Assembly (NCBI GenBank): GCA_014729445.1
Contig: WJJX01000114.1
Location: forward strand, 1-19,792
Direction: 5' to 3'
DNA length: 19,792 nucleotides
Source: Candidatus Moraniibacteriota bacterium
Lineage (GTDB): Bacteria > Patescibacteriota > Minisyncoccia > CAIUEV01 > JAHKAQ01
Position 1 is the stretch's first letter. Each line of letters begins with the position of its first letter. The position numbers and the translations under genes were made by a program. Of this stretch, positions 1 through 6,998 are shown one piece after another. The notes beneath the pieces are model-generated. The model had not been told where the DNA came from, made no database searches, and saw only the letters and a list, made by a program, of their open reading frames with translations.

Positions 1-199
1 GTTGTTACAAAAGAAAATGTTGCTATGATCAATAGTTCATGGGCAAAAAGATTGTCTTTTGGGAAACAAAGAACATTTTACTTTTTAAGGCTAGAAAAGT
101 TTTTTTGTTCCTAAAAATTTCTTCTACTCATTGCTCAACCAAAGATCTTCCATCATCGACATCTTCCAGTCTAAAAACGGCTTCCTCTTTTGCTTATCC

Positions 200-805
200 T
201 TACTGCATATCCTTAAACATTTCCAGCTTATCCATCATTTGACATTGATCCACAAACTGAACATCTTTTGGAACGTTAACATCAACCGATGATATTTTTT
301 TACAGTTTACCTCCATACCCATTTCCTCAAACATAGCTTCGGGATCCTGCATGCCGTTCATTTGTTCTATTTGTTTTTTATCTTCTTTTGGCAAATTTTC
401 CGTCATTTTGTCAACACAGGAATAATCGATTTTTGTTCCCTTATTTTTATCCGATTGCCAAGTATAGAGAGTTTTACCATCGGAAACGGAAAAACTTTTT
501 ACGCCTTGGTACTCCGATTGGGTTTTGAACTTTTTACCGTCCAATTGCATTATTGATTCGACTTTTTGGCCGTCTACGTCCATTTTATAAGAACATTCCA
601 TTTTGGTGCCTTTTTGAAAGGCGGCGGAAAGATCCTTTATCGCTCCATCCTGCTCGGTTTGCTCCTTTTTTGTTGTTTCTTTTTCAGTCATTGATTCTTT
701 CGTCGCATCGTTGTTTTTATCCGATGATTCTTCTTTGTTTTTAGTACAAGCGGTGAGAGTTAGGGTCAACATCCCCATTAGCAATAGTCTGGCAGCTTTT
801 TTCAT
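200..805 (-). CDS. Small secreted lipoprotein of unknown function
   Basis: A 201-residue protein with a clear lipoprotein signal: two Lys near the start, a hydrophobic stretch and the lipobox LTAC with Cys20 as the predicted lipidated residue. Residues 21-55 are a Lys/Glu/Thr/Ser-rich linker. The remaining part is beta-rich and recalls LolA-like or DUF4412-like periplasmic domains, but that resemblance is too weak to name a family. Four more cysteines (71, 130, 168, 188) could form two disulfides outside the membrane. It has its own candidate promoter 5' of the start, and the gene upstream of it (DUF3999) ends 106 nt away, so it is probably transcribed alone. The start is an ATG preceded by A-rich sequence without a Shine-Dalgarno motif. 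G and C are more balanced here than in the rest of the window. Coding status is nearly certain, function unknown. Confidence 0.85.
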   Translation of the reverse strand: MKKAARLLLMGMLTLTLTACTKNKEESSDKNNDATKESMTEKETTKKEQTEQDGAIKDLSAAFQKGTKMECSYKMDVDGQKVESIMQLDGKKFKTQSEYQGVKSFSVSDGKTLYTWQSDKNKGTKIDYSCVDKMTENLPKEDKKQIEQMNGMQDPEAMFEEMGMEVNCKKISSVDVNVPKDVQFVDQCQMMDKLEMFKDMQ

Positions 806-832
806 TTTTTTACTTAATTATTAACTTTTTTA

Positions 833-860
833 AATATAGCCTATGTTTTCTGTTTTTCAA
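833..860 (-). promoter_or_regulatory. Candidate sigma-70 promoter of the lipoprotein gene
   Basis: Read on the minus strand there is a -35 element TTGAAA (855-860), a 16-nt spacer and a -10 element TATATT (833-838). Transcription would begin near 826, giving a leader of about 20 nt. Judged by eye only. Confidence 0.45.
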
Positions 861-911
861 AATTATAAAATTTATCGATCAAATAAATGTTAAGTTTAAA
901 CCCTCTCTCAA

Positions 912-2159
912 TCAATCCCTGTCCCTAAAAAAACCGTAAATTAGCAGCAGTAAAAGCAAGATAACGAAAATCAACAATCCGGAAAGTAGATGGGGTATCT
1001 CCTCGGTTAGGGGTTTTTCAGGCTCAATATAATCATCGTTATCCATCTCTTTAGACAACTTGGCAACCTTGGCGCCCTCGCTGTCCAAATATTTCAAATA
1101 TTTTTCAAAATCATAAATCGGTGACTCGGCCTCACTATTTCCATAATAAACCCAAAAAGGTCCTTGCTCTTTTCTAAAAACAACCTCATAAATGTTCCTA
1201 ACAGCCAAAACCTTTGAAATCCCCAGCGGCTGATCGTCATAGTTGTTAATCTCAACCTTCAAATAACGCTTGCTTGAGGGTGAAAATTCAAGCTCCAAGT
1301 CTTCCGCCTTAAACTCAGAAGTGTTATAGCTAAATATATACCCATTGGAGCTTAATAATTTCCAATCCTGCTTATTGTCGCTGGAATAAACATTGACCTC
1401 TCTATTAAAATTATCGGTTTCTGCGGAAAAAATCAGGGAAAAAATCTCTAAACCATCCTGGCCCAAATCAATCAATATCTCACTACGCCCGAAATCCCTA
1501 TTTTCACTTTGAGAAAACTCCACCTCAAAAGCTTCACTTTTATTTTCTTGCTCCACTAAATTTTTGGCAGTTACTTTTCCAATATTCAAAGATTCTCCCA
1601 AAGGATCGTCAATCTCAAGCTTGAAATATTGAAAAACGCTTGACGGAAAAAAAACTTGAGTATCCCTAGACTTAAATTTCCCCCTCAAATCCGTATAATC
1701 ATAAACATACTCATCCTCTTTGATTAATTTCCAATTTTGCATATCATTTGCTCCATAAATCCTCACATTCCTTTGAAAATTGCTCGAATCAATCTCAATA
1801 TCAAAATTATTAACCACCACTCCCTGTTTGGAAAAATCAAGAATCACCGAATTATGTTTATAGGGAACATAGACTTTGTTTAAAACTTCAGGTTCATATT
1901 TTTCGCTAATTAATCCACTTTTGGGAGTCAAAACTTCAAAAGGCGCTTCTTCTTCATTCTGAACAACTCGAATATCGGAAAAATCAACATTAGCCTTAGC
2001 GCAAATCTGCCTATCCAGCTCGAACTTAACCAAACCTTTGTAACCGGCGTCAATCAAAATTTCTTTTTTATATTTCCAATCTCCAATCTCAAAAGCGGCC
2101 AAACACACAAAAACCGGCAAAAATAATAAAAACAACAAACACATCAACTTCTCTAACAT
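912..2159 (-). CDS. DUF3999-like membrane-anchored envelope protein
   Basis: A 415-residue protein with an N-terminal signal or anchor (residues 5-22) and a C-terminal membrane helix (about 390-411) followed by a short charged tail. Most of the protein should therefore sit outside the cytoplasm, anchored at the C-terminus. The N-terminal domain (23-100) has the DUF3999 look: a beta domain with the phrase DIRVVQNEEEAPFEVL. Two similar beta domains follow (about 104-198 and 227-322), each with an NFxRxVxIY / W-K-L / PLG pattern like an F5/8-type C fold. Near the end GPFWVYYGN matches the conserved DUF3999 segment. It is the last gene of an operon, 35 nt after the DUF2339-type gene, and that pairing also occurs in proteobacteria. 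It ends with TGA, rare in this window. Family assignment is by recognition; no biochemical role is known to me. Confidence 0.75.
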   Translation of the reverse strand: MLEKLMCLLFLLFLPVFVCLAAFEIGDWKYKKEILIDAGYKGLVKFELDRQICAKANVDFSDIRVVQNEEEAPFEVLTPKSGLISEKYEPEVLNKVYVPYKHNSVILDFSKQGVVVNNFDIEIDSSNFQRNVRIYGANDMQNWKLIKEDEYVYDYTDLRGKFKSRDTQVFFPSSVFQYFKLEIDDPLGESLNIGKVTAKNLVEQENKSEAFEVEFSQSENRDFGRSEILIDLGQDGLEIFSLIFSAETDNFNREVNVYSSDNKQDWKLLSSNGYIFSYNTSEFKAEDLELEFSPSSKRYLKVEINNYDDQPLGISKVLAVRNIYEVVFRKEQGPFWVYYGNSEAESPIYDFEKYLKYLDSEGAKVAKLSKEMDNDDYIEPEKPLTEEIPHLLSGLLIFVILLLLLLIYGFFRDRD

Positions 2160-2194
2160 AACAAAAATTTACAAAATTAGACTTAAGAAAATAA

Positions 2195-3112
2195 TTAAAT
2201 CATTTCCTTTATTCTCGACTTATACTTGTTATAAACAAAAGACACTACGATTAAAATAACTCCCAAACTTATTGAAACAACAATCCGGTAGCTGGTTCCC
2301 AGATTCCACAAATCCCAAAAAAACAACTTTATAATCGAAAAAACCAACAACAAAATCCCGCCCAATCTCAATCCTTTATAACGCTTTAAAAATCCAACCA
2401 CCAGTAAACCTATCGCGTAAAGCAACCAGAACAAAGACAAAATTATTCTGCCTTCGTTTATTTTTGATTCAATCAAACTATAGGCGGCGTTCGAATCCAG
2501 TAATTCATAAATTAATCCGGAATAATGGGCTAAGATCTCCACACTCACGGCGAACAAGGTTAGGAAGTTGGCAAGCACGGAAAAAACCAGATACATAACC
2601 TTAAAATTAAAGCCTGCTTCACTTTCCAACGCCTGTTTATCTTTAAATTTAAACAAAAACACCAAAGTGTAAGCAATAATAATACCGATCAATGAAGTAA
2701 TAAAAGCCTGATTCAAAAAAATAACCTCTGCCTCCGGTCTAAACTTAAAAGTCATAAAAGGCAAAACAAATAAAGCCAAAAAATAAACTACAACACTTAG
2801 AGGGTATAGATTTTTAATCCTGGTCTTAATCCCCAAAAGCATCAACGCCAAAGCTTCCAAGAACCAGCCCGTTATTATAAAATATCTCTCAAATTGCAAC
2901 ATAATTGACAAAGTGGCAAGACCAACGCAAATCACAACCAAGAAAGAATGCAATCTTTTATCTTGCCAAGTCGATCGGCTCGTTATCACGGCTCCAATAA
3001 GATAGTAAAAAGCCAGCAAAATAGTGAAAAAAGCCATATAATCGTTAAATTCAAGATCGTCTAGCAAAGCAAGGCCCGCACTGACATAAAAAACCGCCAC
3101 CAACAAACTCAT
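2195..3112 (-). CDS. DUF2339-type polytopic membrane protein, C-terminal part only
   Basis: About 305 residues with some nine or ten hydrophobic helices and almost no soluble portion. The C-terminus strongly resembles the end of DUF2339 proteins: a WLLYAIGL helix, RLGGILLL, KLFFWDLWNL, a YRIV helix and a final YNKYKSR. Proteobacterial DUF2339 proteins are usually much longer (roughly 700-1000 residues), so this is a short form equivalent to the C-terminal half. I chose the ATG at 3112, which shares its A with the TAA stop of the upstream DUF362 gene (TAATG), a layout typical of translational coupling. A TTG five codons further upstream is open but less likely. The gene sits between DUF362 and DUF3999 and is probably in the same transcript. 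Function is unknown; a membrane partner of the DUF3999 protein is an inference from conserved adjacency. Confidence 0.75.
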   Translation of the reverse strand: MSLLVAVFYVSAGLALLDDLEFNDYMAFFTILLAFYYLIGAVITSRSTWQDKRLHSFLVVICVGLATLSIMLQFERYFIITGWFLEALALMLLGIKTRIKNLYPLSVVVYFLALFVLPFMTFKFRPEAEVIFLNQAFITSLIGIIIAYTLVFLFKFKDKQALESEAGFNFKVMYLVFSVLANFLTLFAVSVEILAHYSGLIYELLDSNAAYSLIESKINEGRIILSLFWLLYAIGLLVVGFLKRYKGLRLGGILLLVFSIIKLFFWDLWNLGTSYRIVVSISLGVILIVVSFVYNKYKSRIKEMI

Positions 3113-4161
3113 TACAGGCTCAACCAAACCAGCCGATACTTCCGCTCCCCCAGTCCAATCTTTTGAGCATAAACAAGCTGACTTTTACCTTTAAACATCT
3201 TACCTCTTTTTTTAACAACATTGAAACAAGCCTGGTCTATGGAGACCGGGTCGGTTGAGATAAAAATCCCGATGTCGTCCATTAAGGGTTTCATGGACCT
3301 AGCCTCACAATCACAACCTTTAGTTATATTCATCACAAAATTAAGATAAATATTTTTTTTATCTTTCGAAGCCGCATAAGCGTATTCGACCAAACATTCC
3401 TTGAAGTTATGACCCAGGCCAAAAGCTTTGGCAACGCCTTTAACCGACATAATAGAAATCGCATTATGGGGACAGACAGCAGTGCAGGCGCCGCAGCCAA
3501 CGCATTTATTTTGATCAATAAACGATTCTTTTTCGTTAATAGTAATCGCATTTTCATTGCAACGAGTCTCGCAGAGATGACATTTTACACATTTTTTTTG
3601 ATTTATTTGGGGTTTTTCACCCATATGCATCGCCAGCTTACCGCCTCTGGAAGCACACCCCATAGAAAGCTGCTTAATCGCCCCTCCAAAACCGGCCATC
3701 TTATGACCCTTAAAATGAGAAAGCACAATCATTTGTTGATAATCTCCAAAAGCCCGTCCAATTTTACAGGTTTTAAAATGTTTTTTATTCACCTCAACCT
3801 CCTCAAAATCCTCACCATACTCGCCATCGGCGATTATAATCGGAAGCTGGGTAAAACCATGTTCTTTGGCTAATTTTAAATGCAGTTTTTTCTTATGTCT
3901 TTGGCCGGCGTATAAAACATTGGTTTCAATAAAACAGGTTTTAATCTTTCTGGCCCGTAAAAAATCAATTATACCTTGATAATTTTCAGATTTAATAAAA
4001 GTGACGTTGCCTTTCTCGCCAAAATGAACCTTAAGCGGAATTTCTGACAAAAGCTTGATATTTTCCTCTTCAATGATCCTGCTAAGCAGTCTTCGGGTGA
4101 TCTTTTGGATCTGTTTGGCAGTTGTTTGATTGTTAATTTTAGTGTAGTAAACATTGGCCAT
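3112..4161 (-). CDS. DUF362 protein with two [4Fe-4S] ferredoxin motifs
   Basis: A 349-residue protein of the DUF362 family (uncharacterised Fe-S centre proteins). The N-terminal domain carries typical DUF362 phrases, including FKGHKMAGFGGAIKQLSMGC (150-169) and the following RGGK. A ferredoxin insert has two cluster motifs: CxxCxxCxxxC at 191-201 and again at 220-230. The second is followed by Pro as usual; in the first that Pro is replaced by Asn. After the insert the DUF362 core resumes, with further Cys (C283, C285) and the STDPVSIDQA segment near 302-311. No signal peptide is visible, so it is probably cytoplasmic and redox-active. It follows the metallophosphoesterase-like gene by 5 nt and overlaps the next gene by one base. 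Family confidence is high; substrate unknown. Confidence 0.88.
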   Translation of the reverse strand: MANVYYTKINNQTTAKQIQKITRRLLSRIIEEENIKLLSEIPLKVHFGEKGNVTFIKSENYQGIIDFLRARKIKTCFIETNVLYAGQRHKKKLHLKLAKEHGFTQLPIIIADGEYGEDFEEVEVNKKHFKTCKIGRAFGDYQQMIVLSHFKGHKMAGFGGAIKQLSMGCASRGGKLAMHMGEKPQINQKKCVKCHLCETRCNENAITINEKESFIDQNKCVGCGACTAVCPHNAISIMSVKGVAKAFGLGHNFKECLVEYAYAASKDKKNIYLNFVMNITKGCDCEARSMKPLMDDIGIFISTDPVSIDQACFNVVKKRGKMFKGKSQLVYAQKIGLGERKYRLVWLSL

Positions 4162-4166
4162 AATTT

Positions 4167-5321
4167 TTATTTAATTACTATTGTCTCAATAATCCGCGCC
4201 TCGCCTTTTTTAATCTCAATTGCCGTTAATTTAATCGACGGCCCGTCAATTTCAATATAAGAATATTTTATAACGTTTTTCTCGGGATCATCGACATAAC
4301 GTTCACGGTTGCCGGTATTTCCGACTAAAACATAATCGATTCCATCGACAATTTGATGATCCAGATTATGCTCATGGCCTGACAAAACCAAATCCACTCC
4401 GTATTGCTTAAAAAGCTCAACCAACCTTGTCCTCTCCGGCTCGCTGCAACTCATATCATGACAATCTTTGGCTGATTCTTTATAAAAAGTGACCGGGGGT
4501 ACATGAGAAATGACAACTTTATTTTCCCTGTTCGTATTTTTCAAATCCTCCTCCAACCATTGAAGCTGAGCCTCGTTCACCGAATAACGCTTCGGATAAA
4601 AAGTGGATAAAATAACAAAATGCGTATTTTGGTGATCAAAAGAATGATATAAAACCAAATCCTCGCCGCTCCCGCTGCCTCCAAAAAATATTTCATGCCA
4701 CAATTGAACGCATCTAAAACCGCATTCGACATCATGTTTGTCCACCGCCACATAATACAGATCGTAATAATTGTCCAAAACAGTTTTTAAATTTTTAATT
4801 TTTTCGCGCTCATTACCGGTCGCCGTTATCATATCTCCGGTAAAAACAGCGAAATCGGGATTAAGGGTTTTCGAATTTTTAAGAAGCTCAATCAATTCTT
4901 CATTATAACGAGTCTTAGTGTTATAACTTTCGCTATCCCCTATCGCCACAAAACTAAAAGGCTTATAGACAGTCTTTTCCCCGCCCAAAATCTTCTCCCC
5001 GTTTGGAATCGGCTCAGTCTGATCATATTGTTTAAATTCAGGGGATTTCAAATCTTCATCGGTATAATAAGGACCATCGGAAAAATCCTGGTGAATTTGT
5101 TTTACATTTTCATAATTCTCCGGCTCTTTTGATGCTTGATCATTCGAATAATGATCAAGTACAAACCATAAAATGTAAGCCATCACCACAAAGATCAACA
5201 AAACAATAATCATTCTACCAAAACGAATCTCCCAATCGATTAATTGATTGATTTTCTTTCTAAAACTCTGTTTCTCTACCAAATCTTTCAAATTTTCAGT
5301 TTGCTCGAATTTCTCTTCCAT
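4167..5321 (-). CDS. Membrane-anchored calcineurin-like metallophosphoesterase with altered motifs
   Basis: A 384-residue protein with a charged N-terminus, one membrane helix (about 37-57), a linker and a metallophosphoesterase-like domain (about 120-345) predicted to lie outside. The five family motifs are recognisable: GDSE (128-131), TGDM (161-164), DKHD (194-197), SHVPP (272-276) and GHEHN (315-319). Three are unusual: the first His is Glu, the GDxxD second Asp is absent, and the GNH(D/E) Asn is Lys with the Gly replaced by Asp. I rechecked the DKHD codons on the DNA. Four cysteines (200, 204, 287, 292) lie on insertions near the active site and may form disulfides. It is the first gene of the operon and has a good candidate promoter. 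It may hydrolyse a phosphodiester with altered metal binding, or be a degenerate enzyme; the sequence does not decide. Confidence 0.82.
   Translation of the reverse strand: MEEKFEQTENLKDLVEKQSFRKKINQLIDWEIRFGRMIIVLLIFVVMAYILWFVLDHYSNDQASKEPENYENVKQIHQDFSDGPYYTDEDLKSPEFKQYDQTEPIPNGEKILGGEKTVYKPFSFVAIGDSESYNTKTRYNEELIELLKNSKTLNPDFAVFTGDMITATGNEREKIKNLKTVLDNYYDLYYVAVDKHDVECGFRCVQLWHEIFFGGSGSGEDLVLYHSFDHQNTHFVILSTFYPKRYSVNEAQLQWLEEDLKNTNRENKVVISHVPPVTFYKESAKDCHDMSCSEPERTRLVELFKQYGVDLVLSGHEHNLDHQIVDGIDYVLVGNTGNRERYVDDPEKNVIKYSYIEIDGPSIKLTAIEIKKGEARIIETIVIK
5135..5159. repeat. Perfect 10-bp inverted repeat inside the metallophosphoesterase gene
   Basis: CTTGATCATT and AATGATCAAG flank a 5-nt loop, inside the codons just after the membrane helix. 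In the mRNA this could form a hairpin. It may be coincidental coding sequence. Confidence 0.6.
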
Positions 5322-5352
5322 TTGCCTGATTAATTGCGTTTGTTTTCCATCT

Positions 5353-5380
5353 ATTATAACATTAAAAAATCATTTAACAA
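5353..5380 (-). promoter_or_regulatory. Candidate promoter of the metallophosphoesterase-DUF362-DUF2339-DUF3999 operon
   Basis: On the minus strand: -35 TTGTTA (5375-5380), a 16-nt spacer, and a consensus -10 TATAAT (5353-5358). Transcription would start near 5346, about 25 nt ahead of the ATG at 5321. It lies in the 121-nt divergent spacer shared with the plus-strand gene at 5443. Confidence 0.6.
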
Positions 5381-5442
5381 TTTTACAAAATTGGAATTTT
5401 ATGCTTTATTAAAAAGTTTTTGAATTCATAATCTTAAATTCA

Positions 5443-6411
5443 ATGTCTCGAAAAAAGAAAATCGCCCCAGCCGTCAAAAATAACTACGCCCTGTTTATAA
5501 CTCTGTTTATTACATTTTTATTTGCAATTAAATTTTCAAATTATCTTGGCTCTGATTTTAATTTCAAAACATCAAACAAAATTCAGCCAATCAAACTCGC
5601 TTTTGAAAAACCCATCTTCTATAGCATCAATTTCCCCGTGTTCTATCTCGATCAAAATTACGACAAACAAATTGAACTGGAAAAAGAATTACGATTAAAG
5701 ACTAAAGAAAAAACCTCAAAATACAATCAAAAAAAGCGACAGGAATGGACCTTTTACAATAATAAATGGTTCGGTTTCAGTTTAAGATATCCCAATCATT
5801 GGTTAAAACCCCAAAAAAAAGCTCCAACTCAAGGACAATCATTCGAAGCTTTATACCAGTTTAGAAAACCAATCAACGACAATAACAGCCGGCTAATCGG
5901 ATACGACATCCTAATTTATAGACAGAACTCCAAAATCAGCGATTTAATGGACACGCAAGAAATTCAAAAGAAGAACTTTGAATCCAAAATCAAAATCTGC
6001 GAGGACTTCCTGTCCCTGAATGATTCCTGGTCTACAACCTACCCCCGCTTCCTAATCGAGGTCGAACAAGAGGATCCCTGCTATGAAAAAACTCATTTCG
6101 TAAGCTACCAAAAAAACAAACATATTTATAACATTATACCCGTAACTGCAGATAACGAGGTATTAACAAAAGAAACAGAAATCAACGAATACGCTCTATT
6201 AACTTCAAACATCAATTTAACTCAAATCATAAGGCCGAAACCCAAACCAAAGGCTCCTATTCCGCATGGAGCCAAAAAAGTAAACGGAAAATATGTCTGC
6301 GCCAAAAAAAACGACAAACCGAGTGTCAGCAGCCAGAATAAAAAGGGTCACATGGATATGCAATGCTGCCTTGATCCGGACGAAACTCCAAACCCCTGGT
6401 GTACCTATTAA
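5443..6411 (+). CDS. Membrane-anchored PsbP-like protein with conserved Cys-rich tail
   Basis: A 322-residue protein. Lys/Arg-rich residues 1-7 are followed by a membrane helix (about 14-35) that acts as signal anchor, then a Lys/Glu-rich stretch (75-100). Residues 101-260 begin with WTFYNNKWFGFSLRYPNHW, the classic opening of PsbP-like domains found in many small secreted bacterial proteins. After a KPKPKAP linker comes a distinct tail (about 270-322) with Cys pairs and the phrase GHMDMQCCLDPDETPNPWC close to the end. I associate closely similar tails with hypothetical proteins of Patescibacteria; this is from memory, not a search. Its role is unknown; a disulfide-stabilised cell-surface or sorting tail is possible. 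The gene is divergent from the metallophosphoesterase operon. No Shine-Dalgarno motif precedes the ATG, but reading frame and composition leave little doubt that it is real. Confidence 0.85.
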   Translation: MSRKKKIAPAVKNNYALFITLFITFLFAIKFSNYLGSDFNFKTSNKIQPIKLAFEKPIFYSINFPVFYLDQNYDKQIELEKELRLKTKEKTSKYNQKKRQEWTFYNNKWFGFSLRYPNHWLKPQKKAPTQGQSFEALYQFRKPINDNNSRLIGYDILIYRQNSKISDLMDTQEIQKKNFESKIKICEDFLSLNDSWSTTYPRFLIEVEQEDPCYEKTHFVSYQKNKHIYNIIPVTADNEVLTKETEINEYALLTSNINLTQIIRPKPKPKAPIPHGAKKVNGKYVCAKKNDKPSVSSQNKKGHMDMQCCLDPDETPNPWCTY

Positions 6412-6504
6412 AAATTCAGAAATTCCGGCTTGCTTAAAAACTAAAAAAAATATATAAATAACAGTCAACAAAATCAAACCTAAATTGCTAATTTAATCTA
6501 AACA

Positions 6505-6780
6505 ATGTATCAAAATGAAAACCTGGGGGAAACCCAAAAAAAAAGAATGAACTTTTTAAAAAAGCACAAAAACGCAAACGCCCTGATTATAATAACCGAG
6601 AACGGTTATTTGTTTATCTGTCCTAAAATCAAGAAAGTAAAATTCGAATTCAAACCTCAAAAAGACTACCGTCTCGATTGGGACGAATTCATGGTTTGGC
6701 TTCGAATTGAAACCACCCCGGTCTCCCAAATTCTAAACACTCATCTCGAAAAAAAAAGCCTGTTTTTTAAAACAGTCTAA
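6505..6780 (+). CDS. Small hypothetical protein, 91 residues
   Basis: I do not recognise this protein. It is basic (many Lys) with no signal peptide or membrane helix. The segment ANALIIITENGYLFICP looks like a beta hairpin, followed by a second strand and an acidic/aromatic segment DWDEFMVWLRIE that resembles an amphipathic helix. The fold looks small and alpha/beta. An internal ATG at 6547 (residue 15) would give a 77-residue version starting directly before the ordered part and is an equally plausible start. Codon choice with C or G at many third positions argues that the frame is coding rather than random AT-rich sequence. It lies 93 nt after the PsbP-like gene on the same strand and may share its transcript. 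Confidence 0.6.
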   Translation: MYQNENLGETQKKRMNFLKKHKNANALIIITENGYLFICPKIKKVKFEFKPQKDYRLDWDEFMVWLRIETTPVSQILNTHLEKKSLFFKTV

Positions 6781-6822
6781 TCCAAAAATTTCGACATAAA
6801 ATAAAAAAAATGCTTTAATTAA

Positions 6823-6936
6823 CGAGTCTTAATTTATATTGAATTTTTTAATAAAAACCGGATATTACCCGCTCCGCGCGAAGCTAAGCTAGAAAAATTC
6901 GTTACAAAGGTTAAGACTAAAAAAGGCTTTCAATAA
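6823..6936 (+). pseudogene. Probable decayed C-terminal end of a gene
   Basis: This 218-nt spacer contains a short block that is richer in GC than its flanks. It reads open for 37 codons to a TAA, ending in a protein-like sequence with RILPAPREAKLEKFV and a Lys-rich tail. No ATG, GTG or TTG begins the frame and it is closed upstream by TAA at 6820-6822, so it cannot be an intact gene. The simplest reading is the remnant of a gene whose 5' part was lost. I cannot name the family. A chance open frame remains possible. Confidence 0.35.
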
Positions 6937-6998
6937 ATAACTCAATATGAGCTATCTGTGATTTTAGATTTACTTCAATATTTAAAAAAAGATTCAAC

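Noticed and set aside
39..242. A 67-codon plus-strand open frame at the left edge
   Set aside because: It runs into the 3' end of the lipoprotein gene on the opposite strand and its sequence is low-complexity Ser/Phe/Lys.
862..893. Possible AT-rich hairpin terminator between the DUF3999 and lipoprotein genes
   Set aside because: The stem is only six A-T pairs (ATTTAT/ATAAAT) and no clean U-run follows, so it is too weak to call.
3409..3873. A 154-codon plus-strand open frame
   Set aside because: It lies entirely antisense to the well-supported DUF362 gene and its translation resembles no protein family.
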